Source of the DNA: Ruegeria sp. SCSIO 43209
GTDB taxonomy: Bacteria > Pseudomonadota > Alphaproteobacteria > Rhodobacterales > Rhodobacteraceae
Assembly: GCF_019904295.1 (NCBI RefSeq)
Contig: NZ_CP065360.1
Coordinates: 141,205-205,204 of the forward strand
DNA length: 64,000 bases
Direction: 5' to 3'
In this document: positions 16,151 to 24,310 of the stretch, one piece after another
Numbering within the stretch: the stretch's first letter is position 1
How the letters are laid out: every line of letters starts with the position of its first letter
The notes under the pieces: generated by a model
Told to the model about the DNA's origin: nothing
The model's input: only the letters and a program-made list of their open reading frames with translations
The model's database searches: none
Made by a program: the position numbers and the translations under genes

Positions 16151-17563
16151 ATGAGTGCCGCTACAAGCTACGCTCTGGCGGCCTATTTTTTGGCTCATAT
16201 CGGCGTTGCTATTTGGGCGAGAGCGAAGCGCCGCGGAACGATCGAGAGCTATTATCTCGCTGACCGCGATATCGGCATGTTTGCCCTGACGGCCACCCTC
16301 GTTGCCTCCGCCGTGAATGCTCTCGCAGTCACTGGAACCCCAGCGCTATTTTACACTGGCGGCGTTCTATTCTCGCAGATGTTTGTAGCAGTATTAATGA
16401 CGTCGGCGCTCGTTTGGTCCTTTGGGCCGACGATCGCCAAGCAAGGACGCCAAGGTGGAATTGTCACCCAGGCAGAGTATTTCGGCAGTCACTACGGATC
16501 CCGCAATGTTCAATTATTGGCCGCCCTGCTGGGACTTCTGTCGCTACTCCCGTTCCTAGCCGCGCAGATTGTCGGCGTCGGCAAAATTCTCGCCGGAGTT
16601 TCCGGCGGTCAAATACCGTTTGAAACTGGAGTGATAAGTTGTGCGCTCGCTATTGCGATCTACGTTTTCTTTGGCGGTGCAAGAGCCGTTGTCGCGAGCG
16701 ATGTTCTGCAGGGCATCATCATCCTTATTTTCTTACTTGCCTCCGCTTTTGTTTTGATCAGTGCGCAGGGGGGAGTATTTGAGGTGCTCACTCAAATTAG
16801 CCTGTCAATGCCAGACAAACTTGTATTCTCCGCAAGCAATTTACCGCCCTTCATAGATAATTGTCTGTCCTGGTCATTTGCGTTCTTTCTCTGGCCGCAC
16901 ATGTTCCAGCGCCTGTTGATGGCGCGAAAAGAAACTCGAATCCAGTACGTCGCTACCATGAGCTGTCTGTCCTACTTCGTTGTCGTACTCTGCATTCTAG
17001 CTACGGCGATGGCCGCGACGGTGCACTTTGGCGATGTTCAAATTGATCCGGATCGCCTGGTACCGGCCGCGTTGAGTGCGCTATGGCCCGTCGGTGGAAC
17101 TATTCTTATCGTCGCTATTCTTGCTCTCGCCATGAGCACGATTGACAGCATTGTATTGACGTCCGGATCAATCTTGTCGCGCGATTTCCTGTCACAAACA
17201 ACCCAGTCTGGCGACGAAGTGCATAATACCACGATTTCGCGAGTTCTGGTTTTGCTCATTATGGCCCTGGCGATTTCGATTGCTGTGACTGAGTTCGGTA
17301 CTCGAACGGTCCTTCCCTTGGTCACCTTAAGCGCATCGATCGCGACACTGGCGCTGTGGCCATTGCTCGGTACCGTTTGGCCAAAAGTGAGCACCACGGG
17401 CGTTATCCTCACGCAAGTCAGCGGGCTGCTAGCCATGATCTATGTTTTTGCAACTGGGAACAGTCCGTTTCAGCCGCTTGGTTCGGCATCCACAGCGTTT
17501 ATTGTCTCGGCTGCGGTGTTTTTGGCGACGACGCTGGTCTTTCCTCGAAAAGGATACACTTAG
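16151..17563 (+). CDS. Sodium:solute symporter (SSS family)
   Basis: A 470-residue inner-membrane protein with about 13 helices. It shows SSS features: ESYYLADRDIGMF near residue 35, GGIVTQAEYFGSHYGSRNV near 105, and YVFFGGARAVVASDVLQG near 180. The ATG at 16151 has TTGGAGG at good spacing; an in-frame start at 16130 is less likely. The family uses the sodium gradient to import solutes such as proline, pantothenate or acetate; the substrate is not evident. It appears to be a single-gene unit followed by a stem-loop. Confidence 0.85.
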   Translation: MSAATSYALAAYFLAHIGVAIWARAKRRGTIESYYLADRDIGMFALTATLVASAVNALAVTGTPALFYTGGVLFSQMFVAVLMTSALVWSFGPTIAKQGRQGGIVTQAEYFGSHYGSRNVQLLAALLGLLSLLPFLAAQIVGVGKILAGVSGGQIPFETGVISCALAIAIYVFFGGARAVVASDVLQGIIILIFLLASAFVLISAQGGVFEVLTQISLSMPDKLVFSASNLPPFIDNCLSWSFAFFLWPHMFQRLLMARKETRIQYVATMSCLSYFVVVLCILATAMAATVHFGDVQIDPDRLVPAALSALWPVGGTILIVAILALAMSTIDSIVLTSGSILSRDFLSQTTQSGDEVHNTTISRVLVLLIMALAISIAVTEFGTRTVLPLVTLSASIATLALWPLLGTVWPKVSTTGVILTQVSGLLAMIYVFATGNSPFQPLGSASTAFIVSAAVFLATTLVFPRKGYT

Positions 17564-17565
17564 AT

Positions 17566-17590
17566 GAAAGGGTGTATTGCACCCGCTTTC
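17566..17590 (+). terminator. Stem-loop after the symporter gene
   Basis: GAAAGGGTG, a loop TATTG, then CACCC and CTTTC with one bulged G form a stem directly after the stop codon. There is no strong T run, so it may be a weak terminator. Confidence 0.45.
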
Positions 17591-18012
17591 CTACTTTAGT
17601 GAATTTTGCGACAAAGCCTCAATGAGGTGCGGGATTCCCATACTGGCAAAACAGTGGTGCTTGTCTGTGCATGGGACAATGGGCAAGTAAATGTTGCATC
17701 TGACGGTGGGCTGAAGGTGGTAGAGCTTTCCCCCACAGCGCGCCTTCGTCTTTGAGAAATTGGTCCCGAGGATAGAAAGATTGCCTTGAGATCGCAGAAC
17801 TCAACATAATTTCACTTATGCTTCCGCAATCTGTAGCCGCAAAGCTCAAATGTCACCCATGAGCAATTCAGGAATGTCACTCTCGCCTGCGATGAGGACA
17901 GGCAGAGAGTTCGGGCATGGGGTGGGTAATGATGAGCGAGCCGGATTTGAGCCGCATTGTAGTCTTTCCGCAAACTGAGTTGGCCAGATTCGATCCTTTC
18001 CGGGCGTTGCAA
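17591..18012. other. Gap without a recognisable gene
   Basis: The 422 bases between the symporter and the first MerR gene contain short frames only, none with a supported start or known domain. It marks the left boundary of the mercury-type segment and may hold decayed sequence. Confidence 0.45.
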
Positions 18013-18432
18013 TTAGGTGTCGTTTATTTTTTCTTTGGCGATAGGCTCGTTGAGCAACGCCGTTAGCAGGGGGCATGAGGCCGTACCCTCGGTGCAGGTC
18101 TGCACAAGTTCTGCCAGTGCTTGCTCCAACCGTTGGAGGGCGGCGATTTTTGACCTGACGTTGTCGAGATGTCTTGTTGCGACGTCTTCGACGTCACGAC
18201 AAGCTTGCTCGGGCGCTTTGGACAATTCGCGAAGTGCGCATGCACCCTGAATGGTAAAGCCAAGATCGCGGCAGCGTTTGATGAATCTGAGCTCGGAGAT
18301 TTCCCGTTCCGTGTATGCGCGGCGTCCCGAGGCGGTTCGACCGGCTTTCTCGACTATGCCTTCCCGTTCGTAGTAGCGGATCGTCTCGACCGACAGACCG
18401 GTCAATCTCGCCGCTTCGCCAATCGCAATCAT
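18013..18432 (-). CDS. MerR-family heavy-metal regulator
   Basis: A 139-residue MerR protein: N-terminal helix-turn-helix (IGEAARLTGLSVETIRYYE, 4-22), a long dimerisation helix, and the metal loop. Cys78, Cys113 and Cys120 are placed as in the MerR/PbrR/ZntR group; the 78-113 spacing equals that of PbrR, but the last pair is 7 apart where MerR and PbrR have 9. The ion could be Hg, Pb, Zn or Cd. It is divergent from the MerT-like gene and faces a MerR-type promoter at 18448-18478. Confidence 0.88.
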   Translation of the reverse strand: MIAIGEAARLTGLSVETIRYYEREGIVEKAGRTASGRRAYTEREISELRFIKRCRDLGFTIQGACALRELSKAPEQACRDVEDVATRHLDNVRSKIAALQRLEQALAELVQTCTEGTASCPLLTALLNEPIAKEKINDT

Positions 18433-18447
18433 GTGATGACCTTTCCC

Positions 18448-18478
18448 TTGAACCTGTAGCTACTACAGGGTGCATGTT
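18448..18478 (+). promoter_or_regulatory. MerR-type promoter for the MerT-like/GDCCVxC pair
   Basis: A -35 TTGAAC (18448-18453) and a -10 CATGTT (18473-18478) are separated by 19 bp, the overlong spacer characteristic of MerR-activated promoters. The spacer contains the perfect dyad CCTGTAG-CTA-CTACAGG (18453-18469). The regulator divergently encoded at 18432 is the natural ligand. Confidence 0.75.
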
Positions 18479-18577
18479 GTCGGTCATGATGTCGAATTTC
18501 ACATACCGCGCGAAGCAAAAATCGAGGAAGTCGAACCGGCTTCCGCTCGAGTTCGTCAAAGCCGGAGAAAGCTGACC

Positions 18578-18901
18578 ATGAGCAAGTTTGTTGGCGCAAG
18601 CTTTCTTGGATCGTTTACCGCACTTGGCGTTGCGACCTGCTGCATCTTGCCGATGGCCTTGATTTTGCTTGGCTTGGGAGGGAGCTGGCTGGCCGTATTC
18701 GGCAAGATCGCCGCCGCGAGTTATTACGTGCTCGGCGGTTCGACGGCCCTGCTGTTTCTCTCTGGCATCGTCGCGTATCGCCGTGGTTCGCTCGACCGCT
18801 TCAAATGGTGGCTGACAGGCAGTTTTGCGTTGACGGCCATCGCTTGGGTTATCGTGCTCAACGAAATCCGAATAAATGATTTCCTGATAACCTTGATGTG
18901 A
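18578..18901 (+). CDS. MerT-like mercuric transport protein (short form)
   Basis: A 107-residue membrane protein with three helices. The first helix contains the vicinal pair Cys21-Cys22 (GVATCCILPM), the Hg(II)-accepting site of MerT. The second cysteine pair of classical MerT is absent. The start at 18578 is preceded by GGAGAAAG. It is followed 4 bp later by the GDCCVxC gene and divergent from a MerR regulator. MerP and mercuric reductase MerA are missing here, so detoxification would need a partner elsewhere. Confidence 0.8.
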   Translation: MSKFVGASFLGSFTALGVATCCILPMALILLGLGGSWLAVFGKIAAASYYVLGGSTALLFLSGIVAYRRGSLDRFKWWLTGSFALTAIAWVIVLNEIRINDFLITLM

Positions 18902-18905
18902 CGCC

Positions 18906-19124
18906 ATGAGTGAAAAGCACCCGAACCTTGTCAGCACGATCATCTGCCCGGAATGTGGACATTCAAGGCCTGAAACGATGCCAACAGACGCGTGCCAGTG
19001 GTTCTACGAATGCACATCTTGCGGAAAAGTCCTGAAGCCACTTCCCGGCGATTGCTGCGTCTACTGTTCCTACGGATCGGCCCCATGCCCGCCAATTCAG
19101 GCGGGCGACAAATGCTGCGGTTGA
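18906..19124 (+). CDS. GDCCVxC-domain small protein
   Basis: A 72-residue cysteine-rich cytoplasmic protein with CPECGHSRP, CTSCGKVL, the family signature GDCCVYCSYG and a terminal DKCCG, ten cysteines in all. Family members sit in mercury-resistance operons, and some homologues carry selenocysteine in this signature; here the codons are ordinary Cys. It probably binds or passes on the thiophilic metal imported by the MerT-like protein. A strong terminator follows at 19149. Confidence 0.85.
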   Translation: MSEKHPNLVSTIICPECGHSRPETMPTDACQWFYECTSCGKVLKPLPGDCCVYCSYGSAPCPPIQAGDKCCG

Positions 19125-19148
19125 TACGGCGACCGGGATGTCGGTTTT

Positions 19149-19196
19149 GTCCGCAAAGCCGGTCATCAGGCTTTGCGGACGCAGGTATTTTTTCAC
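19149..19196 (+). terminator. Intrinsic terminator of the mer-like operon
   Basis: A perfect 12-bp stem, GTCCGCAAAGCC and GGCTTTGCGGAC with an 8-base loop (19149-19180), is followed after a few bases by a T run (19188-19193). It lies 25 bp past the GDCCVxC stop. Confidence 0.85.
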
Positions 19197-19335
19197 CGTA
19201 GGCTGGAACTTGCCCGGTAGGACAAGGCAGGCGTGAAGTCACGGATCAACTGGTTTGCCGTGAAGAATGTCACGTAAACCAGGCAGCAGAAGCGAGCGCC
19301 GTGTTTGTCAGGATCTTGCCAGCGCCATCGGGAAA

Positions 19336-19812
19336 TTATGCGGCCGGGTAGCTGGCGAACACCTCTGTGGTTCCATCCTTGCGGATCAGAAAGACGTCGA
19401 AGGCTTCGCGTTCACTTTCCGGCCCCATGCCCGGTGAGCCGAAAGGCATTCCCGGAACCGACAGTCCGACAGCATTCGGGCGTTCGCCCAGCAGGCGCCG
19501 AATGTCAGCGGATGGGACGTGTCCTTCGATCATGTAGCCCTCCACGCGACCCGTGTGGCATGACATCATGCCCTCCGGAATCCCATTGGCGGTTTTGTAA
19601 GCGTTCAAGGCCTCCCAAGCACTGTTTTCCACGCCTACTTCAAAACCTTCCGCCCGCATGATTTTGATCCACGATCCGCAGCACCCACAATTCGGATCCT
19701 TCAGGACATGGATTGAGGGACCGGTTTTCGCGAAGGCGGGAAGCGCCGCGCTGCACGCAATTGCCGCGGCTCCTTGCATCAAGCGGCGGCGGCTCAGGTT
19801 ATTCATTGTCAT
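19336..19812 (-). CDS. DUF411 metal-binding protein
   Basis: A 158-residue exported protein. The N-terminus NNLSRRRLMQGAAAIA is a twin-arginine-type signal. The DUF411 core starts IHVLKDPNCGCCGSWIKIM, with the metal-binding CGCC cluster, and also has SCHTGRVEGYMIEGHVP. The start at 19812 has GAGGGAAC upstream. DUF411 proteins accompany copper and other metal-resistance genes and are thought to bind Cu in the periplasm. It stands alone between the mer-like operon and the second MerR gene. Confidence 0.85.
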   Translation of the reverse strand: MTMNNLSRRRLMQGAAAIACSAALPAFAKTGPSIHVLKDPNCGCCGSWIKIMRAEGFEVGVENSAWEALNAYKTANGIPEGMMSCHTGRVEGYMIEGHVPSADIRRLLGERPNAVGLSVPGMPFGSPGMGPESEREAFDVFLIRKDGTTEVFASYPAA

Positions 19813-20096
19813 GTTCCCTCTTGGGTAAACTTGTCTTAAACCGATATAAAATCGCACCGGTAGGATAAAAGCTGGACCGCATTTACAGGGCCGACTTGTC
19901 CGTCACCCTCCGACACTCATCAGATATGGCTTTCTGGGCGACGCAGGGATTTCTCACAATGATCTGGCGCAAACTCTGCTCGGAAGCGGAACCCTCGCTC
20001 TCCTTTTTTCGCTGCACCTGCCGTTCTGGGTCCTGCTTGGCAATAACCCGGTTCGCAAGCAACGCCGCTACCCTCCGTTCAAGGCCGGAATTGCGC

Positions 20097-20510
20097 CTAT
20101 TTCTCACTGCTGCGTTCTATGGCGCCCACGATCGAACAGTTCTGAATTCCACCACGCCCCGGACACGCCGCGATCAGCTCGTCCAGATTGTTCCTCAACC
20201 GTGCAAGCCCTTCGATCCGTTCCTGAATTTCGTCCCGCTTTTTGCGCGCTCTGGCCTGCATCGCGACGCACTCGGTATTTGGTGCCGTGCGCAACTCCAA
20301 AATTTCCGCGATTTCTGCCAGCGAAAATCCGAGCTTCTTAGCGCCGGATATGAATTTCAGCCGCCAAAGCGTGTCACCACCATAGTCCCGCGCGCCGCCG
20401 TCAATTGGGCGCGGCGGCTGAGTGACAAGGCCCTTCTTTTCATAAAATCTGATCGTCTCGACGCCTATCCCGGTCTCGCGCGCGGCCTGGCCGATCTTGA
20501 GTGGTTGCAT
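20097..20510 (-). CDS. merR: MerR regulator with Hg(II)-type cysteine spacing
   Basis: A 137-residue MerR protein. The helix-turn-helix is IGQAARETGIGVETIRFYE (6-24). Cys81, Cys116 and Cys125 are 35 and 9 apart, exactly the spacing of the Hg(II) ligands Cys82, Cys117 and Cys126 of Tn21 MerR. The divergent promoter holds CCGTATCATGATACGG, very close to the mer operator CCGTACATGAGTACGG. By these two features it is a mercury-type MerR, yet the gene pair it faces is a flippase-like protein and an MFS transporter and not merTPA. Confidence 0.88.
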   Translation of the reverse strand: MQPLKIGQAARETGIGVETIRFYEKKGLVTQPPRPIDGGARDYGGDTLWRLKFISGAKKLGFSLAEIAEILELRTAPNTECVAMQARARKKRDEIQERIEGLARLRNNLDELIAACPGRGGIQNCSIVGAIERSSEK

Positions 20511-20536
20511 CGCGGTCTCCCTCCGTCACCGTCATC

Positions 20537-20567
20537 TTGACACCGTATCATGATACGGAGGTTAAAA
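20537..20567 (+). promoter_or_regulatory. MerR-type promoter for the flippase/MFS operon
   Basis: TTGACA (-35, 20537-20542) and TTAAAA (-10, 20562-20567) are 19 bp apart. The spacer begins with the perfect 16-bp palindrome CCGTATCATGATACGG (20543-20558). This matches the geometry and the operator type of mer promoters. The flippase start at 20600 lies 32 nt beyond the -10. Confidence 0.85.
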
Positions 20568-20599
20568 CATTGAGGTCTTGGTAGTTGCGAGGATGTCAA

Positions 20600-21628
20600 A
20601 TGCGGACCTTCCTGAAACGGTGGCTGCTGCCGATATTCGGCTCCGCCCTGGCGCTCTATCTGGTGTTTGCGCTCTACGGCAGCCTCGATTTTGCGCTGTT
20701 TCTGCAGGGCCTGCGCGGAGCCAACATGTTCTGGATCGCGATTCTTGCCGCCACCATCCTGCTGGAGCAGCTGATGAGCGGCTGGAAGTGGCGGCAGATC
20801 CTGTTCGACGTGAAACCCGTCGGCACCCTGCGGCTGACGGGGGCGCTACTGGCAGGTTATGGCGCAAATGTCCTTGTCCCGCTCGGCATCAGCCCGCTGG
20901 TCCGGGCCTGGCTGGTTGCCCGGCTCGACCGCTTGAAGATGGCGACCGTGCTTGCAACCGCGATCATCGCCCGGTTCCTCGACGGCGTCGTTTTCGCCCT
21001 TTTTGCCGGAGCGGTGGCCGCCGCCGGCCAGATTCCACAGATCGAGGGTGACCTGCGGCTGGGATTGAGCGTTGCGGGCCTGTTGAACCTGATGCTTTTC
21101 GGCAGCCTGCTTTGGGTTCTGTTCCGGTTCCGCGCGTCACTTCTGAGCGAGGACCCTCTGGTCTGCCGACTCTTCGACTGGGCTGCCGCCCGCATCGGGG
21201 CCGATGGCGCGTATCTGCGCACCGCGCTCGGTGAAGGGATCGTCTGGCCACAGGCACGGGCCCGCCGCGTCGCCGCCATTGCCGCAGCCATTGCGGGTAA
21301 GCTGGTGGCGACAACCCATTTCCTGTGGGCCGGGCTGGCGGTTGGCGTGGTGCTGAGCGCGTGGGATTACCTGTTCCTGATGGTGTTTGCCGGGTTCGCC
21401 ATGGTTCTGGGTCGTTTCGTGCGCATCCCGGCGAGCTTTGTCTTTGGGGCGGGGTTCGCGCTCAAGGTGCTTGGCGTTCCGGACGAAACCGCCCTTCTGA
21501 TGATCCTGTTCAACTATGTGCTGACGATCCTTCTGGTGGTCGGGATCGGCCTGACGGTGTTGTGGCAGAGCGGCATCGACATCCGCCGCGCCCGGGCGGA
21601 GGCAGAGGCGGCGAATGGCAAGGCGTAA
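20600..21628 (+). CDS. Flippase-like membrane protein (UPF0104/LPG-synthase TM region)
   Basis: A 342-residue integral membrane protein with about eight to nine helices, resembling the transmembrane part of lysylphosphatidylglycerol synthases (UPF0104/AglD family). The lumen-type motif GYGANVLVPLGISPLVRAWL near residue 90 corresponds to the family's N-x-x-x-P-x-G region. No soluble synthase domain is fused. The ATG at 20600 has GAGGAT upstream. It is under the MerR-type promoter and overlaps the MFS gene by 14 bp. The substrate is unknown; lipid translocation is only a family analogy. Confidence 0.75.
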   Translation: MRTFLKRWLLPIFGSALALYLVFALYGSLDFALFLQGLRGANMFWIAILAATILLEQLMSGWKWRQILFDVKPVGTLRLTGALLAGYGANVLVPLGISPLVRAWLVARLDRLKMATVLATAIIARFLDGVVFALFAGAVAAAGQIPQIEGDLRLGLSVAGLLNLMLFGSLLWVLFRFRASLLSEDPLVCRLFDWAAARIGADGAYLRTALGEGIVWPQARARRVAAIAAAIAGKLVATTHFLWAGLAVGVVLSAWDYLFLMVFAGFAMVLGRFVRIPASFVFGAGFALKVLGVPDETALLMILFNYVLTILLVVGIGLTVLWQSGIDIRRARAEAEAANGKA

Positions 21629-22865
21629 TCCCGAAGACACGAGATTTTGGCGCATCGCTGGTGCTGGTGCGGTGTTTCAGGGCGGGTCGGCGGCGGTGGA
21701 CAGCGCGACGGTGGTGGCCAGTCTGGTGCATATGCTGACCGGTAGCGCGCTGGCCGTGGGCTATGCCAGCACGGTCCTGCGTCTTGGCTGGCTGCTGCCC
21801 CAGTTCGCGGTGGGCTACCTCGCCGAGCGCACCGATCGGCGGATGCCGTTCTACGCCCTTGGTGCCTATGGGCGGGCGATCACGGTCGCGATGATCGGTA
21901 TTCTTCTGTGGTGGGGGGCCGACTGGCCTCAGGTCGATTGGCCTCCGGTTCCGCTGGCGCTCGGGATGCTGGGATTGTGGACGGTCTATGCCTTTGTCAG
22001 CGGCGTGGTCGCGGTGCCCTACAACGACATCGTCGGCCGGGCGATCCCGTCCGAGCGCCGCAGCCGGATGTTGGCCTGGCGCTTTTTCGGCGGCGGTGTT
22101 CTGGCGGTTCTGGTGGCGGGCTTTCTGCGACACGCGCTCGACGTGATGCCGCCGCTCAGGGCCTATGCGCTGATCTTCTGGCTCGGCGCGGTGCTGATGA
22201 TCGTCTCTGCGACGCTTTTTGTCTCCGCGGGTGAGCCCGCTACCGCTGCAAGGGCGCCACGGGACCGTCCTGCCAATCTGTCTGGATTTCTGCGCGAAGG
22301 TTTCTCGACGCTGCGGCAGGACCACCGGTTCCGGCTGTTCCTGATCTTCCAATGGCTTGGTGCAGCGACGCTGATGGCGTTGCCGTTCTATGTCGTTGCC
22401 GCCAGCCGCAGCGGCCTCGGGGCGGCGGATGTCGGAACGCTGTTGGCGGCGCAGACTGTCGGCGCGCTGGCCTCGAATCCGCTCTGGGGCCACATCGGAG
22501 ACCAGGCGGGCAAATTGCGCCTGCTGGGGATAGTGGCACTGGTGCGTCTCGGACCTCCGGTGCTGGTTTTGCTGCTTGTGGTCACGGGTTCGGGGCTGAC
22601 CGGTTTCGCGGTGCTGTTCTTCCTGATCGGCGCGATGATGAACGGGGTGACCATCGGCTATCTCGGCTATTTGCTGGAGATCTCGCCCGACGACCGCCGC
22701 CCGGCCTATTCCGCGTGGTTCAACAGCTTTGCGGCCCCGGCGGCGCTGGCGCCGCTTGTGGGCGGTGTGGTGGTCAGCATGATCGCCATCGAAGCCGTGT
22801 TCATCGCTGCGATCCTGGCCGCGCTGGGACAGGTCGCGATCGCCGCGCGGCTGACACGGGGTTGA
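21615..22865 (+). CDS. MFS transporter
   Basis: A 416-residue protein with twelve predicted helices and MFS loops (AERTDRRMPFYALGAYGRA between helices 2 and 3; GDQAGKLRLLG in the C-terminal half). It overlaps the flippase-like gene by 14 bp and therefore shares its MerR-type promoter. The gene is clearly richer in G+C than its left neighbours, which suggests separate acquisition. The substrate is not evident. Export of a metal-thiol complex is possible given the regulator, but that is inference. Confidence 0.82.
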   Translation: MARRNPEDTRFWRIAGAGAVFQGGSAAVDSATVVASLVHMLTGSALAVGYASTVLRLGWLLPQFAVGYLAERTDRRMPFYALGAYGRAITVAMIGILLWWGADWPQVDWPPVPLALGMLGLWTVYAFVSGVVAVPYNDIVGRAIPSERRSRMLAWRFFGGGVLAVLVAGFLRHALDVMPPLRAYALIFWLGAVLMIVSATLFVSAGEPATAARAPRDRPANLSGFLREGFSTLRQDHRFRLFLIFQWLGAATLMALPFYVVAASRSGLGAADVGTLLAAQTVGALASNPLWGHIGDQAGKLRLLGIVALVRLGPPVLVLLLVVTGSGLTGFAVLFFLIGAMMNGVTIGYLGYLLEISPDDRRPAYSAWFNSFAAPAALAPLVGGVVVSMIAIEAVFIAAILAALGQVAIAARLTRG

Positions 22866-23157
22866 AATAGCACCTTGTTCAGGACCAAAGCGTTTCCTCT
22901 CAACCCGCAATTCAGATGCGATCCTGTCAAAAGGCAAGATGGCATGTCTAAACATGGGCGAAGCAGAAAACGTTGAGCGCAGCGATTAGAATTGTTCCGT
23001 TCAGAACATGACGGCGAGGTCTCTTCTCGAAAACTCCAGAAAGCGGGGTACATGTCGAATTCCGCCACATAGCATCGCGGCGCTGATCGAGGGATATTCG
23101 AGGACTGACAAACGAACTTGGTGAGGCACGCGCCTCTGAACAAAGTTCACCGCGCCG

Positions 23158-23706
23158 TCACCCAATTTTGACCCGTGTGTCGGTGACGAACTCGTAAGGG
23201 GGCAGATCGAGGTTGCGGGGCGCGGGGCCTTTCCGAATTCTGCCAGACGTGTCGTAATGTGAACCGTGACACGGACAGAACCAACCGTCCCAGTCTCCGG
23301 TGGGTTCGCTGCCGCCCTGCCCGAGTGGTATGCATCCCAGATGGGTGCAAACGCCAATAACTACCAGCCATTCCGGTCGCTGTACGCGCTCGGCGTCAGG
23401 TTGCGGGTCGATCATTGGTGCATCGTCTTCTGCTATCGCCAGCGCGATCCGCTCTTTAGTCCGGTGGTCGATAAAGATCGGCTTGCCTTTCCATTTAACA
23501 GTGATCCTCGTTCCTGGTCCGACACCTTCAAGATCTATGTCGACAACGGCTTGGGCGGAGATGTCTGCACTGGGGTTCATGCTGTTAACAAGTGGCCAGA
23601 CCGCCGCGCCCGTGGCCACGATGGCGGCACCGCCGGTGACGAAGTATAAGAAATCGCGCCGAGTTTCAGGCTCTGAAGGTGCCTGTCTTTCAGAAAATTC
23701 AGACAT
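23158..23706 (-). CDS. petA: Rieske iron-sulfur subunit of cytochrome bc1 (orphan copy)
   Basis: A 182-residue protein with an N-terminal twin-arginine-type anchor (TRRDFLYFVTGGAAIVATGA) and the Rieske motifs CTHLGC (Cys120, His122, Cys125) and CPCHGS (Cys144, Cys146, His147). Ligands and the disulfide cysteines are complete. The cytochrome b and c1 genes that normally follow petA are absent. It lies at the end of a leftward copper operon, about 325 bp after the DUF2933 gene, which suggests a second, accessory copy. Confidence 0.92.
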   Translation of the reverse strand: MSEFSERQAPSEPETRRDFLYFVTGGAAIVATGAAVWPLVNSMNPSADISAQAVVDIDLEGVGPGTRITVKWKGKPIFIDHRTKERIALAIAEDDAPMIDPQPDAERVQRPEWLVVIGVCTHLGCIPLGQGGSEPTGDWDGWFCPCHGSHYDTSGRIRKGPAPRNLDLPPYEFVTDTRVKIG

Positions 23707-23807
23707 ATTGTTCCTCCTGTGCGTCAGGACGGGTTCATCGAATTATAGGACTCGGACGAGGTGGATCAGTCGCCTTGGTCCTCTTCTTCACCGCGATGCC
23801 CCATTCC

Positions 23808-23918
23808 CTATTCATCAGAGTGATCTTCGTCGGTGTCACCGTGCAATGCCTTTACAGTTAGTGCACCGGCCGTCAGGTGCAGTTCAGTTGCTGCTCTCCG
23901 AATTGGATTTGCTAACAT
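23808..23918 (-). CDS. Possible 36-residue protein between DUF2933 and petA
   Basis: An ATG at 23918 with GGAAGGGAAA just upstream opens a 36-codon frame beginning MLANPIRRAATELHLTAGAL and ending in an acidic GDTDEDHSDE tail. It has the same strand as its neighbours and lies in an otherwise empty 325-bp gap. The ribosome site supports it; no family is recognised. Confidence 0.35.
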   Translation of the reverse strand: MLANPIRRAATELHLTAGALTVKALHGDTDEDHSDE

Positions 23919-24031
23919 GGCAATTTCCCTTCCTTATTGGGTTACAAATTTGTTCTGATCAGTTGGCCGTTGCTGCTCCTTGTTGCGCAGTGTTCTTGCC
24001 GCAAAGCCGCCAGCCATACAGGGCGCCGTTC

Positions 24032-24310
24032 TCAGTGTTTGCCGTGGCCGCGATGCATTAAGAAATGCATGCCCACGCAGACCAGCAAGAACAGCAACGG
24101 AGAACTGAGCAAAGGATAGAGTGTCTCGCGGTATTCCCAGCCCAGAACAGCGGCGCCCAACGCGATCGCAATGACAACCGGGAGCCAATTACGCTTGGCA
24201 CCGTTGGCCGTCTGATCTTCGGTTTTGGGCGCTTCGGCCGTTACGTCAGAGCTGACCCTTTCGGTCGTCTCCTGTGTGGCGCGGGTTTCGTCGAAATTTG
24301 ATTGGGTCAT
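24032..24310 (-). CDS. DUF2933 small membrane protein
   Basis: A 92-residue protein: a hydrophilic acidic N-terminus, one to two membrane helices (about 48-85) and the DUF2933 ending VCVGMHFLMHRGHGKH with several histidines. The ATG at 24310 has GGAGAC upstream and overlaps the APC gene by 4 bp (ATGA), so the two are translationally coupled. Members are frequent next to copper ATPases; a metal-binding accessory role is likely but unproven. Confidence 0.75.
   Translation of the reverse strand: MTQSNFDETRATQETTERVSSDVTAEAPKTEDQTANGAKRNWLPVVIAIALGAAVLGWEYRETLYPLLSSPLLFLLVCVGMHFLMHRGHGKH

Noticed and set aside
17850..18012. Possible transposase remnant before the first MerR gene
   Set aside because: Short stretches looked transposase-like at first, but no motif or terminal repeat could be named.
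19896..20096. Plus-strand frame with a membrane-like stretch (GTLALLFSLHLPFWVLLG) between the DUF411 and MerR genes
   Set aside because: No start codon with a ribosome site, and the frame runs into the MerR gene on the other strand; it may be a remnant but cannot be supported.
21510..22955. 481-codon minus-strand frame over the MFS gene
   Set aside because: It is extremely rich in Arg, His and Gln and lies opposite a well-supported MFS transporter, as expected for high-G+C shadow frames.
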